The translations under genes were made by a program, and so were the position numbers. DNA of 64,000 bases from Mangrovibacter plantisponsor (GTDB taxonomy: Bacteria > Pseudomonadota > Gammaproteobacteria > Enterobacterales > Enterobacteriaceae): assembly GCF_003182475.1 (NCBI RefSeq), contig NZ_QGTS01000006.1:124001-188000 (forward strand). Reading direction: 5' to 3'. Positions 46,552 to 57,827 of the stretch are shown piece by piece. Numbering within the stretch: position 1 is the first letter of the stretch; the number at the start of each line of letters is the position of its first letter. The notes beneath the pieces were generated by a model that did not search any database, was not told where the DNA came from, and saw only the letters and a program-made list of their open reading frames with translations.

Positions 46552-47469
46552 TTAAGGTGCCCGCGCCAGTGCTTCTTCAACCCAGTGCCGGAACCCCTCC
46601 ACGTCAATGTCCATTGCAACCCGTACATTGGCTGGCCGGTTAAAACGGTTTTCTAAATCAACCACGGTTGCTCCGGCGGTAAGCGTACCTTGTGTTTCTA
46701 CGCCAACGTAGCAATCAACCAGTTGAAACAGATCAGGATGAACAAGCCAGGCGATGGCACACAAGTCATGCATCCTCAACCCGGTAGCAAGGCTGCCGCT
46801 GCGGTAATGGCTGAACAGTGAGTACAGCATTTCCCCGGTTTTACTTTGTGTTTTCAGCCGTGCCATATAGTCCGGCGTGAGCACCGCCCGGTTGGTGACA
46901 TCCAGGCCACACATCACAATTTCAATACCGCTTTCCATAACCTGGGCGGCTGCTTCCGGGTCGATAGCAATATTGAACTCAGCATTCGGAGTGAAGTTGC
47001 CGCGCCCGGCAGAGCCCCCCATCATGACAATACGTGAAATATTGGTTTTGCAATCCGGATAATGCGCCAGCAATAACGCGACATTGGTCAGTGGCCCAAT
47101 GGTCACCAGAGTGACTGGACGCGAGCTTTCCTGCAGGCATTCAGCCATCGCCATAAAAGCCGGGCGGATTAAAGGGGACTGGCGGGGAGGAGCAAAAGTA
47201 TAGCCATCCATACCACTTTCCCCATGGATATGGGCAGCGTCGGCCGGTGGGCGGCACAATGGGCGAATAGCTCCCTGAGCAACAGGAATGTCTTCCTCCC
47301 AAAACTCCAGGAGTTGCAGGGCATTACGGGTGGTTTGCGCCACACCAACATTGCCTGCCACTGTGGTAATCAGTTTGAGATCAATTTGTGGGCTAAAGAT
47401 AGCAGCAGCCAGTGCGACCGCGTCGTCAATTCCCGGGTCTGTATCCAGAATAACCGGAATGGTTTGCAT
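46552..47469 (-). CDS. rihC: Ribonucleoside hydrolase RihC
   Basis: Hydrolyses purine and pyrimidine ribonucleosides to base and ribose. It has 305 residues (E. coli 304). The calcium-binding N-terminal motif [11 protein letters not shown] and the later [18 protein letters not shown] are typical of the nucleoside hydrolase family. It lies between dapB and ispH, as in E. coli. The 178 bp between it and dapB should hold the dapB promoter. Confidence 0.95.
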   Translation of the reverse strand: MQTIPVILDTDPGIDDAVALAAAIFSPQIDLKLITTVAGNVGVAQTTRNALQLLEFWEEDIPVAQGAIRPLCRPPADAAHIHGESGMDGYTFAPPRQSPLIRPAFMAMAECLQESSRPVTLVTIGPLTNVALLLAHYPDCKTNISRIVMMGGSAGRGNFTPNAEFNIAIDPEAAAQVMESGIEIVMCGLDVTNRAVLTPDYMARLKTQSKTGEMLYSLFSHYRSGSLATGLRMHDLCAIAWLVHPDLFQLVDCYVGVETQGTLTAGATVVDLENRFNRPANVRVAMDIDVEGFRHWVEEALARAP

Positions 47470-47491
47470 ACCAGCTCCTTTGCAGGGTGTA

Positions 47492-47526
47492 TAAAAAATG
47501 CCAGATGATTAACATCATCTGGCATT
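47492..47526 (-). terminator. Terminator after ispH
   Basis: AATGCCAGATGAT (47497-47509) pairs perfectly with ATCATCTGGCATT (47514-47526) around TAAC. On the minus strand it is followed by TTTTTTAT. It closes the ribF-ispH cluster just before rihC. Confidence 0.9.
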
Positions 47527-47550
47527 CTGCAAATCCTGGCAACCGCAGCG

Positions 47551-48501
47551 TTATTTCACTTCACGCACATCCAGCCGCAATTCTTTGGGAACTTCAAAGA
47601 CAATATTTTCTTCACGACCCGTCAGTTCGACAGCCTCTTCCCCACCCAACGACTTCAGGCGTTGAAGAACATTTTGCACCAGAACATCCGGCGCTGAAGC
47701 ACCCGCCGTTACCCCAATGCAGGCCATTCCCCTGACCCAGGCTTCCTGGATGTCTCCCGCGTCATCAATCAGATAAGCCTGTTTCCCCATACGCCGGGCC
47801 AGTTCAGCAAGGCGGTTAGAATTTGATGAGTTTTTGGAGCCGACAACCAGAACAACATCGGCCTCCAGCGCGAGCGAGCGAACAGCCTCCTGACGGTTGG
47901 TCGTTGCGTAACAAATATCGTCTTTACGCGGGCCAACAATTTGCGGAAACCGAATACGCAGTGCGTCAATTACATCCGACGTATCGTCAACAGACAACGT
48001 CGTTTGCGTCATAAAGGAGAGCCTTTCTGGCGCTTTTACTTCCAGTGCCAGAACGTCTTCGGGAGACTCAACCAAATACATGCCACCTTGTGGGTTGCTG
48101 TACTGGCCCATTGTCCCTTCAACTTCAGGATGCCCGGCATGGCCGATAAGAATCGCTTCTTCCCCACGACGGCTGGCCCGGGCAACTTCCATATGCACTT
48201 TGGTAACCAGCGGGCAGGTGGCATCAAATACTGTCAGTTCACGGCTTTTGGCTTCATTTCTTACCGCCTGAGAAACACCATGAGCGGAAAATATTAAAAT
48301 TGAGCCATCGGGCACTTCACTGATTTGCTCGATAAACACAGCACCGCGCTCACGCAGGCTGTCAACAACATAGCGGTTGTGCACCACTTCGTGGCGCACA
48401 TAGATTGGCGCGCCATAGATTTCCAGCGCGTTTTCAACAATGCTGATCGCACGGTCAACCCCGGCACAAAAACCACGAGGATTAGCCAACAGAATCCGCA
48501 T
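47551..48501 (-). CDS. ispH: 4-hydroxy-3-methylbut-2-enyl diphosphate reductase
   Basis: Last step of the MEP isoprenoid pathway, giving IPP and DMAPP. It is an iron-sulphur enzyme of 316 residues, as in E. coli. The cluster cysteines are at residue 12 ([13 protein letters not shown]), about 96 ([11 protein letters not shown]) and about 197 (ICYATTNRQ). The active-site glutamate region [11 protein letters not shown] is present. The start overlaps the end of fkpB by 20 bp. Last gene of the cluster. Confidence 0.98.
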   Translation of the reverse strand: MRILLANPRGFCAGVDRAISIVENALEIYGAPIYVRHEVVHNRYVVDSLRERGAVFIEQISEVPDGSILIFSAHGVSQAVRNEAKSRELTVFDATCPLVTKVHMEVARASRRGEEAILIGHAGHPEVEGTMGQYSNPQGGMYLVESPEDVLALEVKAPERLSFMTQTTLSVDDTSDVIDALRIRFPQIVGPRKDDICYATTNRQEAVRSLALEADVVLVVGSKNSSNSNRLAELARRMGKQAYLIDDAGDIQEAWVRGMACIGVTAGASAPDVLVQNVLQRLKSLGGEEAVELTGREENIVFEVPKELRLDVREVK

Positions 48502-48952
48502 TCATAGCCTCCTGTTGAGGATTAATCGCTAATACATCAATCGTAAAATTAACGGTTTGGCCAGCCAGAGGATGATTGAAATCCACCGTCACGGAGTCCC
48601 CATTCACTTCACGAATGATGCCCGGCATTTCATTTCCGTCCATACCAGTAAAGGCGATAATCATCCCAACTTCCGGCTCACCGGCATCAACAAACTCCCG
48701 CCGGGAAAAATACTGGATCAAGTCAGGATTAGCCGGGCCAAACCCGGCTTCTGGTGCCAGAGAAAAGGCCTTGTTATCCCCAACAGCCAGCCCAAGAAGT
48801 TGTTCTTCCAGCGCGGCAGATAAGGAGCCGTCACCCAGGCGGAATAACGCAGGTTTGCCGCCGTCTTTGGTTGACTCAGCCAGGGAGCCATCTTCCAGAG
48901 TCAGCGTAAAATGCACCAGAACAGCGCTGTCATGTTGAACAACATCAGTCAT
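48482..48952 (-). CDS. fkpB: FKBP-type peptidyl-prolyl isomerase FkpB (SlpA)
   Basis: SlpA-type isomerase with an inserted chaperone flap. It has 156 residues (E. coli 149) when begun at the ATG at 48950-48952; a longer frame exists but lacks conservation. Motifs include [18 protein letters not shown] at the N-terminus and [18 protein letters not shown] at the C-terminus. The C-terminal tail is about seven residues longer than in E. coli and overlaps the ispH start. The start overlaps the lspA stop (ATGA). Confidence 0.95.
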   Translation of the reverse strand: MTDVVQHDSAVLVHFTLTLEDGSLAESTKDGGKPALFRLGDGSLSAALEEQLLGLAVGDNKAFSLAPEAGFGPANPDLIQYFSRREFVDAGEPEVGMIIAFTGMDGNEMPGIIREVNGDSVTVDFNHPLAGQTVNFTIDVLAINPQQEAMNADSVG

Positions 48953-49458
48953 GAGCTTTCCTTTTGATTCGCGTTTTTCCCTTGTACGAAGAAACCTTCC
49001 AGTACAATGAGCGCAGCACCAATACAAATACCGGCATCCGCAATATTAAAGGTGGCAAAATGCCAGTCGCCAACATAGAAGTCGATCATATCAACCACAA
49101 ACCCGTGCCAGACACGATCGAACAAATTACCCAGCGCCCCGCCAATAATTAATGCATAGGCAATATTAGTCAGTTTCTGTGAGGCCTTAGCGCGATACAT
49201 AAGTACCGCCAGAACCACACAAATACCAATCGCAATACCGGCAAAAAACCAACGTTGCCAGCCGCCTTTATCCGCCAGGAAGCTGAATGCCGCCCCAGGA
49301 TTATGTGCATAATGCAGGTTTAAAAAAGGAATTAATGGGCGAGTTTCAAACAACTGGAAGTTATCCATGATCCACTGTTTAAAGCCCAGATCCACCACTA
49401 AAAGCAGGAGCGCCAGCCAAAGCCAGCGCAGACCTGTTGAACATAACTGTTTACTCAT
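48949..49458 (-). CDS. lspA: Lipoprotein signal peptidase
   Basis: Inner-membrane aspartyl protease that removes signal peptides from diacylated prolipoproteins. It has 169 residues (E. coli 164) with four hydrophobic segments. The catalytic aspartates are expected in [11 protein letters not shown] and in [11 protein letters not shown]. The start overlaps the ileS stop, as is common in this operon. Confidence 0.97.
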   Translation of the reverse strand: MSKQLCSTGLRWLWLALLLLVVDLGFKQWIMDNFQLFETRPLIPFLNLHYAHNPGAAFSFLADKGGWQRWFFAGIAIGICVVLAVLMYRAKASQKLTNIAYALIIGGALGNLFDRVWHGFVVDMIDFYVGDWHFATFNIADAGICIGAALIVLEGFFVQGKNANQKESS

Positions 49459-52307
49459 CAGGCAAACTTACGTTGCTCGCCGTCACCGGCGACGTTGCTG
49501 ACACAGCGGCCGCAGAGCTCTGCGTGTTCCGCCACCTTGCCCACATCTGACGTGTAATGCCAGCAACGCGGGCACTTATCACCATCAGCTTTGTGGAGCG
49601 CAACTTTCAGCCCTTTAAGCAGTTCACTCTGCTGAGCATCTTCTGTTGCTGCTGCATAATCGGCAACCTGGGCACCAGAGGTCAACAGGACGAATCGTAA
49701 TTCATCGCCCAGGCTTGTCAGTTTGCCTGCCAGTTCGCTGTCAGAGTACAGCGTTACAGCCGCCTCCAGAGAACCGCCAACCCGTTTTTCGGCACGCGCC
49801 TGCTCAATAACTTTGTTCACTTCACCACGAACTTTCAGCAGGGTATCCCAGAAGGCATCATTCATCGGCTCGTTTTCGGCAAGCCCAAACAGCCCCTGAT
49901 ACCATTCGCCAGTAAACACATATTTCTCGTGCTCGCCAGGCAAATAACCCCAGACCTCATCCGCGGTGAAAGAGAGGATTGGTGCCATCCAGCGAACCAG
50001 AGCCTGAGCAATATGGTAAAGCGCAGTCTGGCAGCTACGGCGCGCCACGCTGTCAGGTTTAGCCGTGTACTGACGGTCCTTAATAATATCCAGGTAGAAA
50101 GAACCCATTTCGATGGAGCAGAAACGCATCAGGCGCTGTACCACTTCATGGAAGTCATAGGATTCATACGCTGCGATGATGTCAGCCTGTGCCGCCTGGG
50201 CACAACCTACCGCCCAACGATCCAGCACCACCATATCTTCAGGCTGAACCATATCTTTCGCCGGATCAAACCCGTTCAGGTTTGCCAGCAAGAAGCGCGC
50301 AGTGTTACGAATACGGCGATATGCGTCAGCGGCACGTTTGAGAATCTCGTCAGAAACCGCCATCTCGCCGGTGTAATCCGTAGAAGCCACCCACAGGCGA
50401 AGAATATCTGCACCCAGTTTATTCATGACGTCCTGAGGGCTGACAGTGTTGCCGATGGATTTGGACATTTTGCGCCCTTGTCCATCTACGGTGAACCCGT
50501 GGGTTAGCACCTGGCGGTAAGGCGCTTTGCCTTTCATTGCCACGCCAATCATCATGGAAGACATAAACCAGCCACGATGCTGGTCGGAACCTTCCAGGTA
50601 CATATCAGCGCTGTGGCCGCCAAACTCAGGGCGGGCATCAACGACGGAGTAACTGGTTGATCCGGAATCGAACCACACATCCAGGGTATCCGGCACTTTG
50701 ACATAGTCATCGGCTTCATCACCCATGATGTCGCGCGGGTCCAGATCCCACCAGGCCTGAATACCACCTTTTTCAACGCGCTGAGCAACCGCTTCAATCA
50801 GCTCTTCAGTGCGCGGGTGCAGCTCTTCTGTGTGTTTATGTACGAACAAGGCCATTGGAACACCCCAGGTACGCTGGCGGGAAATACACCAGTCCGGGCG
50901 GTTCGCAACCATTGATTCAATACGTGCTTTACCCCATGCCGGAACCCAACCGCTCAGGTGCTCTTTTTCCAGCCCTTCCTGCTCGATACGGTCGATTTCT
51001 TTCAGGGATTTAATACGCAGCCCTTGTTTATCCATGCTGATAAACCACTGCGGTGTTGCACGGAAAATAATCGGTGTTTTATGGCGCCAGCAATGCGGGT
51101 AGCTGTGCAGCATTTTCTCAACATGCAGCAATGCGCCTTTATCACGCAGCAGATTAACCACCAGGTCATTGGCCTTAAATACCTGCACGCCATCCAGCCC
51201 CGGATAAGTACCCGGCAGATAGCAACCATCCGGCCCAACCGGGTTGGCGATTTCCAGACCATATTTCTGGCTGATGACATAGTCGTCCGGGCCATGGCCA
51301 CCCGCGGTGTGAACGGCACCAGTACCGGCATCCAGAGTGACGTGCTCACCCATAATGGCGGGTACATCAAACCCCATAAACGGATGAGTAAAGCGCAGCA
51401 GCTCCAGTGCGGCACCTTTAGCAGTCCCCAACACGCGCCATTCAGTAATACCCGCACGCTTCATGACACTGTCAACCAGCTCGGTTGCCAGAATCATTGC
51501 CCGGTCTTCGGTTTGCACCAGTGCATACTCAAATTCAGGGTGCAAAGAAATTGCCCGGTTAGCCGGTAAAGTCCACGGAGTGGTTGTCCAGATAACCAGT
51601 GCGACAGGGCCTGTCACTTGCGCAACAGAGAAAGCTGCTTTAACGGCATCGGTATCGACGGCGTTAAACGCAACATCGATAGATGGAGAAGTTTTGTCGT
51701 AATACTCAACTTCGGCTTCAGCCAGTGCTGAGCGGCAATCCACGCACCAGTGCACTGGCTTGGCGCCTTTGAGCAAATGACCATTGCCAATAATTTTACC
51801 CAGAGCCCGAATGATATTGGCTTCAGTGCCATAGTTCATCGTCAGGTAAGGATGTTGCCAGTCACCCAGCACGCCCAGACGAATAAAGTCCTCACGCTGG
51901 CCGTTAACCTGCTCAGTGGCATACTTACGGCACTCAGCACGGAACTCGCCAGCAGACACTTTTTCACCCGGTTTGCCAACCAGTTGTTCAACTTTTAATT
52001 CGATAGGCAGACCGTGGCAGTCCCAGCCCGGAACATAAGGGGAATCATAACCAGATAACCCTTTGGATTTAATAATAATATCTTTGAGAATTTTGTTAAC
52101 TGCGTGACCAATATGAATGCTACCGTTCGCATATGGAGGGCCATCATGCAAAATGAACGTTTTTTTGCCTTTTTTCGCATCACGGATGAGGCCATACAGA
52201 CCGTCATCAGTCCAACGCGCCAGCATGCCCGGTTCGCGTTTTGCAAGATCACCGCGCATCGGGAACCCTGTTTCCGGCAAATTCAGGGTAGATTTATAGT
52301 CACTCAT
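49458..52307 (-). CDS. ileS: Isoleucyl-tRNA synthetase
   Basis: Class I aminoacyl-tRNA synthetase that charges tRNA-Ile and edits valine. It has 949 residues (E. coli 938). The HIGH motif is in [13 protein letters not shown] at about residue 64 and KMSKS in [11 protein letters not shown] at about residue 605. The editing domain carries [13 protein letters not shown]. The C-terminal zinc finger shows CPRCWHY and CGRCVSN. Second gene of ribF-ileS-lspA-fkpB-ispH. Confidence 0.98.
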   Translation of the reverse strand: MSDYKSTLNLPETGFPMRGDLAKREPGMLARWTDDGLYGLIRDAKKGKKTFILHDGPPYANGSIHIGHAVNKILKDIIIKSKGLSGYDSPYVPGWDCHGLPIELKVEQLVGKPGEKVSAGEFRAECRKYATEQVNGQREDFIRLGVLGDWQHPYLTMNYGTEANIIRALGKIIGNGHLLKGAKPVHWCVDCRSALAEAEVEYYDKTSPSIDVAFNAVDTDAVKAAFSVAQVTGPVALVIWTTTPWTLPANRAISLHPEFEYALVQTEDRAMILATELVDSVMKRAGITEWRVLGTAKGAALELLRFTHPFMGFDVPAIMGEHVTLDAGTGAVHTAGGHGPDDYVISQKYGLEIANPVGPDGCYLPGTYPGLDGVQVFKANDLVVNLLRDKGALLHVEKMLHSYPHCWRHKTPIIFRATPQWFISMDKQGLRIKSLKEIDRIEQEGLEKEHLSGWVPAWGKARIESMVANRPDWCISRQRTWGVPMALFVHKHTEELHPRTEELIEAVAQRVEKGGIQAWWDLDPRDIMGDEADDYVKVPDTLDVWFDSGSTSYSVVDARPEFGGHSADMYLEGSDQHRGWFMSSMMIGVAMKGKAPYRQVLTHGFTVDGQGRKMSKSIGNTVSPQDVMNKLGADILRLWVASTDYTGEMAVSDEILKRAADAYRRIRNTARFLLANLNGFDPAKDMVQPEDMVVLDRWAVGCAQAAQADIIAAYESYDFHEVVQRLMRFCSIEMGSFYLDIIKDRQYTAKPDSVARRSCQTALYHIAQALVRWMAPILSFTADEVWGYLPGEHEKYVFTGEWYQGLFGLAENEPMNDAFWDTLLKVRGEVNKVIEQARAEKRVGGSLEAAVTLYSDSELAGKLTSLGDELRFVLLTSGAQVADYAAATEDAQQSELLKGLKVALHKADGDKCPRCWHYTSDVGKVAEHAELCGRCVSNVAGDGEQRKFA

Positions 52308-52415
52308 TAGATTTTCTATTCCGTCTTCGGTTTGATTAATAACCCGCTCTGGGATTACGCCGGTGCTTAGAAACTCACCGCCACCGGGGCCTCGCGTCTG
52401 TCATACGCGCCCCTG

Positions 52416-53351
52416 TTATTCAACATTCAGCCCTAACAATACCCGGGCCGTACTTTCATCTTTTGCGATTTGCGCTTTCAGTGCGTCAAGTGATGCAAAC
52501 CGCTGTTCATTGCGAATTTTATGGCGCAACACCACATCAATATGGCGCCCGTACAAATTCATATTGGTATCCAGCAGGTGTACTTCCAACTGCTGACGCA
52601 CACCTGAAACCGTGGGACGTGTACCAATGTTGGCCACACCAGGAACCGGAGAGTCTCCTAACCCATTGACTTCTACAGCAAACACACCTTTAACCGGTGA
52701 CACCTGGCGGCGCAATGGTAAATTAGCCGTGGGAAAACCAATGGTTCTGCCCAATTCATCGCCATGTACAACGCGCCCGGAAATAACGAATGGATGCCCC
52801 AGCAGGTTTTCTGCCCGGGCAAGGTCATCTTCTTTTAAAGCCTGGCGCACGGAAGTGCTGCTGATGCGCAGCCCGTCATGGCAATAGGTTTGCGCACTGG
52901 TAACATCAAACCCGTACTCTTTACCTGCCTGCTGTAATAACAGGAAATCGCCCTGGCGACCAGCACCAAAGCGGAAATCATCACCTACCGCCAGTAATTT
53001 GACACCGAGGCGGTCAACCAGCAAATCAGCGATAAATTGCTGCGCTGTCAGGGCGGCAAAACGCCTGTCAAAGCGGACACACAGGACATAATCCACTGCG
53101 CTGTCAGCCAGATAGCGTAATTTTTCACGCAAACGCGTTAACCGCGCAGGCGCACTTTCACCGGCAAATAACTCAAGCGGCTGCGGTTCAAAGATCATCA
53201 CGACAACCGGGAGTTGACGTTTTGCCCCTTCCGCACACAACCCTTGCAGTAAAGCCTGGTGACCACGATGAACACCATCGAAATTTCCGATGGTTAACAC
53301 ACATCCGCGAGGTATCTGACTGAGATTATGTATGCCGCGTATCAGCTTCAT
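52416..53351 (-). CDS. ribF: Bifunctional riboflavin kinase / FAD synthetase
   Basis: Makes FMN and then FAD from riboflavin. It has 311 residues (E. coli 313). The N-terminal nucleotidyltransferase domain starts with TIGNFDGVHRGHQALLQ; the C-terminal kinase domain has RTIGFPTANL. The start is the ATG at 53349-53351. A promoter with TATAAT lies about 30 bp upstream. It heads the ileS-lspA-fkpB-ispH cluster, with 108 bp before ileS. Confidence 0.97.
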   Translation of the reverse strand: MKLIRGIHNLSQIPRGCVLTIGNFDGVHRGHQALLQGLCAEGAKRQLPVVVMIFEPQPLELFAGESAPARLTRLREKLRYLADSAVDYVLCVRFDRRFAALTAQQFIADLLVDRLGVKLLAVGDDFRFGAGRQGDFLLLQQAGKEYGFDVTSAQTYCHDGLRISSTSVRQALKEDDLARAENLLGHPFVISGRVVHGDELGRTIGFPTANLPLRRQVSPVKGVFAVEVNGLGDSPVPGVANIGTRPTVSGVRQQLEVHLLDTNMNLYGRHIDVVLRHKIRNEQRFASLDALKAQIAKDESTARVLLGLNVE

Positions 53352-53578
53352 GACTGGCTCAAAACTGTGGAAATTGGCGGATTATACCTTGTACAGCGGT
53401 TAAGGTTAACCCGCGATTGATGCTGGTAAGCGATAAACTGCCCGCCTTCAGGCTTAAGCCCGCTCTTTTTGTGTAAAAAGCACCTTACAGAGTACAATTT
53501 TCTCACTGCAGGACTATATTCGCAGCACGCAAACTGATAGAATCTTGCGCCACAATCAGGTAACAGGTGCCGCTTCAT
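53348..53578 (-). CDS. yaaY-like small ORF, doubtful
   Basis: A 76-codon frame begins MKRHLLPDCGARFYQFACCEYS, which resembles the start of E. coli YaaY (MCRHSLRSDGAGFYQLAGCEYS, from memory). The C-terminal halves do not correspond: the DNA that gives the E. coli end is present here in another frame (LTAVQGI), and it contains the ribF promoter. The stop overlaps the ribF start by four bases. The conserved DNA is better explained by promoters than by a peptide. There is no convincing RBS. Confidence 0.25.
   Translation of the reverse strand: MKRHLLPDCGARFYQFACCEYSPAVRKLYSVRCFLHKKSGLKPEGGQFIAYQHQSRVNLNRCTRYNPPISTVLSQS
53381..53409 (-). promoter_or_regulatory. ribF promoter
   Basis: On the minus strand TTAACC (53404-53409) and a perfect -10 TATAAT (53381-53386) are 17 bp apart. 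Transcription should begin about 23 nt before the ribF ATG. Confidence 0.8.
53469..53498 (+). promoter_or_regulatory. rpsT promoter P1
   Basis: TTGTGT (53469-53474) and TACAAT (53493-53498) are 18 bp apart, upstream of the second rpsT promoter, matching the two-promoter arrangement of E. coli rpsT. Confidence 0.65.
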
Positions 53579-53604
53579 TAACGGCGCTTATTTGCACAAA
53601 TCCA

Positions 53605-53633
53605 TTGACAAAAGAAGGCTAAGAGGGCATATT
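53605..53633 (+). promoter_or_regulatory. rpsT promoter P2
   Basis: A perfect -35 TTGACA (53605-53610) and CATATT (53628-53633) are 17 bp apart. The sequence is nearly identical to the main E. coli rpsT promoter. The transcript would have a leader of about 40 nt. Confidence 0.85.
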
Positions 53634-53659
53634 CCTCGGCCTTTGAATCGTCCACATAG

Positions 53660-53944
<285 letters not shown>

Positions 53945-53965
53945 TCCTGTTTGTTGTTGCTTTAT

Positions 53966-53993
53966 AAAAAAACCGGCGCAAGCCGGTTTTTTT
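53966..53993 (+). terminator. rpsT terminator
   Basis: AAAAACCGGC pairs with GCCGGTTTTT around a short GCAA-type loop and continues into a T run (to about 53993), 22 bp after the rpsT stop. Confidence 0.92.
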
Positions 53994-54012
53994 ATTGCCC
54001 TGACATAAAACT

Positions 54013-54918
54013 TCAGGTCACTTTTTCGGGCAAGCGAAACAAGGCGCTGTAATCACGGTTACAGATACGCTGTACTGCCGGATGCTGAATCATACGTTCA
54101 GCAAAAATGGCATGGTACTCTTCCATCACGTTGTCGATACGCCCTATCTCGGTAATATTTTCGTCCTGATAAAAATCCTGGCCATATAGTGTCGGAGCCA
54201 CAAAAATCGCATTGTGTGCCGCACCAAAAGCTTTCATTAGTGCCGCATCGTCGAACTCACCAAGAATTTCTACCTTCAGTCCCTGCGAATTAATCCAGTT
54301 AAGGATTTGCCGCCCCAACATAGAACGCCGACCGGGTATTAACAGTTTCCGCTCCTCCAGGCAGGCAGGAAAAGCCTGACGAGGTAACGGATGTTGCCCC
54401 CAAAAGCTGACACTGCATTCGCCGATTTTGACGGAGAACAACCCTTCTTGCTGGGTTGAATCAATGGGGCAATCAGAAATAATCATATCCAGCTTATGCT
54501 GACCAAGTTGTTCCAGTAGCATTTCATGGGTGGATTCAAAGCAACGTAAATGAATTTGCTCATCCTCTACCACAACAGCATCCAGAACCCCACTAACCAG
54601 GCGCTTGGACAATGCATCTGCCACCCCAACATCAAACAACAGATGTGATTCTTTGCGGTAATTGATGATATCCAGCATTTCCTGGCTTAACGTGAACATG
54701 CGGTCCGCGTAACGGAATACCAGTTCACCCAGTTCACTGGGTTCCAGGCCGCGCCCTTTTCGCTTGAATAACTTTCCTTGTAAACGTTCCTCCAGCGCTT
54801 TGATTTGCCCGGTTATGGTTTGCGGCGTTAAATACAACGCCTCTGCAGCACCTACAACAGATCCTTCCTTGTAGACATGCCAGAAATAATACAAATGGTT
54901 AAAGTTTACATGAGACAT
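54013..54918 (-). CDS. nhaR: LysR-type regulator NhaR
   Basis: Sodium-responsive activator of nhaA; in E. coli it also controls osmC and pgaABCD. It has 301 residues, as in E. coli. The N-terminal winged helix-turn-helix ([20 protein letters not shown]) is followed by the LysR effector domain. It lies downstream of nhaA with 78 bp between that hold a hairpin. Confidence 0.96.
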   Translation of the reverse strand: MSHVNFNHLYYFWHVYKEGSVVGAAEALYLTPQTITGQIKALEERLQGKLFKRKGRGLEPSELGELVFRYADRMFTLSQEMLDIINYRKESHLLFDVGVADALSKRLVSGVLDAVVVEDEQIHLRCFESTHEMLLEQLGQHKLDMIISDCPIDSTQQEGLFSVKIGECSVSFWGQHPLPRQAFPACLEERKLLIPGRRSMLGRQILNWINSQGLKVEILGEFDDAALMKAFGAAHNAIFVAPTLYGQDFYQDENITEIGRIDNVMEEYHAIFAERMIQHPAVQRICNRDYSALFRLPEKVT

Positions 54919-54944
54919 TTTGTCACTCCCTGATAATGATTACA

Positions 54945-54970
54945 CCACTGCCACCTCCTGGCGGCAGTGG
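54945..54970 (-). terminator. Hairpin between nhaA and nhaR
   Basis: CCACTGCC (54945-54952) pairs with GGCAGTGG (54963-54970) around a 10-nt loop. There is no U-tract, so it may be a processing or attenuation structure rather than a full terminator. Confidence 0.5.
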
Positions 54971-54996
54971 GCATTGCTCACTTAAAAAATGATACG

Positions 54997-56166
54997 TCAG
55001 GTACGTGTGGCACTCCTGGCACGTAGCAAGGCATATCCGGTGATTGCTGCAATAACAGACCCAACCAGAATCCCGAGTTTAGCAAGATTGATAAGCATTG
55101 GATCCAGGTCGCCAAAGGCCAGTGAAGCGATAAAAATTGACATGGTGAAACCAATTCCGCACAGCACACCAATTGCCAGAATATCCTTACCCGTTGTGCC
55201 TTCTGGCAAAGTCGCAAGCTTCAGTTTAATGGCCAGCCAACTGAACAGTGCAATACCTACGGGTTTACCAATGAACAAGCCAGCAATAATGCCAAGTGGC
55301 AGAACGGAGAACATACCGTTTACGTCCACACCGGCTAACGACACACCTGCGTTGGCAAAGGCAAACAAGGGCAAAATCAAATAAGCCACCCACGGGTGCA
55401 ACACATGCTCAAGTTCACGAGCTGGCGAGTGCCCATCTTTTTCTTTCAATGGGATAAGGAAGCCGACAATCACCCCGGCAAGGGTAGCATGAACCCCCGA
55501 CTTCAGTACCGCGCCCCACAACACAGCCCCCACCAGAATATAAATCCCGGTGCGCCGTACATTGAGCAGGTTCATTACCACTAACACTGCAACCGCTGCT
55601 GCAGCCACCAGTAACGACATCACAGAAAGGTCACTGGTATAAAACAGCGCGATAATAATGATTGCACCCAGATCATCAATGATAGCTAACGCCATCAAAA
55701 ATATTTTTAATGATGTCGGTACACGGTTACCCAGTAATGCCAAAATTCCCAGGGCGAAAGCAATATCCGTTGCAGCAGGAATCGCCCAGCCTTCACGGGT
55801 CACCGGGTCTGCACCGTTAAATAACAGATACACCAACGCAGGTACTACCATACCGCCCACTGCGGCAATAGCCGGGAAAGAAGACTGGCGCAGGCTCGCC
55901 AACGACCCCACCATCATTTCGCGCTTCACTTCCAGCCCTATGACCAGGAAGAAGATAGCCATCAGGAAATCATTCACCCACAACAGCAGGTTCTTATTGA
56001 TCTCCAGTAAGCCAAACCGGAATTCCACAGGCATAGACAGGAAAGACTGATAGGCCTGGCTGGTTGCGCCCAGGTTAGCCATTAACATGGCCAGAGCCGC
56101 CGCGATGATGAGAATCACCCCCCCAGACGCATCACTACTAAAAAATCGTTTTATGAGTTTCGTCAT
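54997..56166 (-). CDS. nhaA: Na+/H+ antiporter NhaA
   Basis: Inner-membrane electrogenic antiporter (two H+ in, one Na+ or Li+ out). It has 389 residues (E. coli 388) and twelve membrane segments. The ion-binding aspartate pair is in [13 protein letters not shown] at about residue 163-164, and the unwound-helix region [12 protein letters not shown] is at about 130. The 268 bp upstream (56167-56434) hold its promoter, expected NhaR sites and the dnaJ terminator. Confidence 0.98.
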   Translation of the reverse strand: MTKLIKRFFSSDASGGVILIIAAALAMLMANLGATSQAYQSFLSMPVEFRFGLLEINKNLLLWVNDFLMAIFFLVIGLEVKREMMVGSLASLRQSSFPAIAAVGGMVVPALVYLLFNGADPVTREGWAIPAATDIAFALGILALLGNRVPTSLKIFLMALAIIDDLGAIIIIALFYTSDLSVMSLLVAAAAVAVLVVMNLLNVRRTGIYILVGAVLWGAVLKSGVHATLAGVIVGFLIPLKEKDGHSPARELEHVLHPWVAYLILPLFAFANAGVSLAGVDVNGMFSVLPLGIIAGLFIGKPVGIALFSWLAIKLKLATLPEGTTGKDILAIGVLCGIGFTMSIFIASLAFGDLDPMLINLAKLGILVGSVIAAITGYALLRARSATRT

Positions 56167-56360
56167 GAATTACAACCTAACATTCACTGTTATACATTTC
56201 GGTTTAATGGAACTGTTAATAAGAATAGCGGGAGAAACTCATCGTAAAAAGTAGGTTATATAAGGTAGTAACTTCGGTTTTTACGATTAATTAGCAGAAA
56301 TGAGGCTGTATTTCTCGTATTGTTTACTTCTGTGCCATATTCAGTGTGGTACGAAATACA

Positions 56361-56399
56361 AAAAAGAAAAACCCGAATCAGTGTAAACTGACTCGGGCT
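56361..56399 (-). terminator. dnaKJ terminator
   Basis: On the minus strand CCCGAGTCAGT pairs with ACTGATTCGGG around TTAC, with one mismatch, followed by TTTTTCTTTTTTG. It lies about 36 bp after the dnaJ stop. Confidence 0.9.
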
Positions 56400-56434
56400 T
56401 TATCAGATGACCTGCATCAAATTTATTATGACAA

Positions 56435-57580
56435 TTAGCGAGTTAAGTCATCAAAGAATTTTTTTACGCCATCGAAAAAGCTTTTGGAACGAGGGCTATT
56501 TTTTTCTCCGGTCGGGCCGCCAAAGCTTTCCTGCAGTTCCTGCAGTAGCTGTTTCTGGCGATCATTGAGCCCAACTGGCGTTTCAACTACCACCCGGCAC
56601 AACAAATCACCCTGAGCGCCACCACGCACAGATTTCACACCTTTACCGCGCATCCGGAAGAGCTTACCAGTCTGTGTTTCCCCTGGTACTTTTAATTTCA
56701 CCCGGCCATCCAGGGTTGGCACTTCGATTTCGCCCCCCAGTGCAGCCATCGCAAAATTAATCGGGACTTCACAATACAGGTTGTTGCCTTCACGTTCGAA
56801 GATTGGGTGCTGTTTAACCTGAACCTGAACATACAGGTCCCCGGCTGGTGCGCCATGCTCCCCAGCTTCACCTTCGCCCGACAGACGGATTCTGTCGCCG
56901 GTGTCCACCCCTGCCGGAATTTTAACAGACAAGGTTTTGCTCTTTTCGACACGGCCATGGCCATGGCAACTGTTGCAGGGATCTTTGATAATCGACCCAC
57001 GCCCCTGGCAATGCGGACAGGTTTGCTGCACAGTGAAAAAGCCCTGACGCATTTGAACCTGGCCTGAGCCATGACAAGTTGGGCAGGTTTGCGGAGTAGA
57101 GCCAGGTTTTGCACCACTACCATGGCAAACTTCACACTCTTCCAGCGTTGGAATGCGGATTTCTTTTGTCACGCCACGGACAGCTTCTTCCAGCGTTAAT
57201 TCCATGTTGTAACGCAAGTCAGCGCCACGAGCAGCCCGCGTTCTGCGGCCACCGCCAAAGATATCGCCGAATACATCACCAAAGATGTCGCTGAAATCAG
57301 CACCGCCGCCGCCGAAGCCGCCGCCACCGTAACCACCGCCACCCATGCCGCCCTGCTCAAAAGCAGCATGGCCATACTGGTCATATGCGGCACGTTTCTG
57401 TGCGTCGGTGAGGATTTCGTAAGCTTCTTTTACTTCTTTAAATTTTGCTTCGGCGTCTTTATCGCCCTGATTACGGTCAGGGTGATATTTCATTGCCAGG
57501 CGCTTGTAAGCCTTTTTGATTTCACGCTCTTCCGCTGTTTTCGGAACGCCCAAAACCTCGTAATAGTCTTTCTTCGCCAT
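56435..57580 (-). CDS. dnaJ: Chaperone DnaJ
   Basis: Hsp40 co-chaperone that delivers substrates to DnaK and stimulates its ATPase. It has 381 residues. The J domain (about 1-75) has HPD in [10 protein letters not shown] Gly/Phe-rich linker follows ([17 protein letters not shown]). The zinc domain holds four CxxCxGxG repeats: [24 protein letters not shown] and CNSCHGHG. The C-terminal substrate-binding and dimerisation domains complete it. The gap to dnaK is 247 bp. Confidence 0.98.
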   Translation of the reverse strand: MAKKDYYEVLGVPKTAEEREIKKAYKRLAMKYHPDRNQGDKDAEAKFKEVKEAYEILTDAQKRAAYDQYGHAAFEQGGMGGGGYGGGGFGGGGADFSDIFGDVFGDIFGGGRRTRAARGADLRYNMELTLEEAVRGVTKEIRIPTLEECEVCHGSGAKPGSTPQTCPTCHGSGQVQMRQGFFTVQQTCPHCQGRGSIIKDPCNSCHGHGRVEKSKTLSVKIPAGVDTGDRIRLSGEGEAGEHGAPAGDLYVQVQVKQHPIFEREGNNLYCEVPINFAMAALGGEIEVPTLDGRVKLKVPGETQTGKLFRMRGKGVKSVRGGAQGDLLCRVVVETPVGLNDRQKQLLQELQESFGGPTGEKNSPRSKSFFDGVKKFFDDLTR

Positions 57581-57747
57581 TGTGTGTCTGCCCTTAGAGC
57601 CTGTTCCACAGGCACTACAGTTATCGCTACATCAGGCAAATGCCTCACTACCCAGTGAGCAGGCAGCCAGAAAACATTGCCGGGAACGGCTCATACCTAA
57701 TCTGAATATGGAAATAAACTGCAGAATTAAGTCGCCTGACATACGTA

Positions 57748-57777
57748 CACGGGCGTGGAGTTGCCTCTACGCCCGTG
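57748..57777 (-). repeat. Intercistronic hairpin between dnaK and dnaJ
   Basis: CACGGGCGT (57748-57756) pairs perfectly with ACGCCCGTG (57769-57777). No U-tract follows. It is the strongest structure in the 247-bp dnaK-dnaJ spacer and may stabilise the upstream dnaK mRNA or lower dnaJ. A weaker CCTG/CAGG hairpin lies near 57600. Confidence 0.65.
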
Positions 57778-57827
57778 CTGGTTACCGATCATAAACGCTT
57801 GTATGACCGCGCCCGCAATCAGGGCGA

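Noticed and set aside
57301-57350. GCC-rich repeat-like stretch in dnaJ
   Set aside because: This is the normal Gly/Phe-rich linker of DnaJ, not a DNA repeat element.
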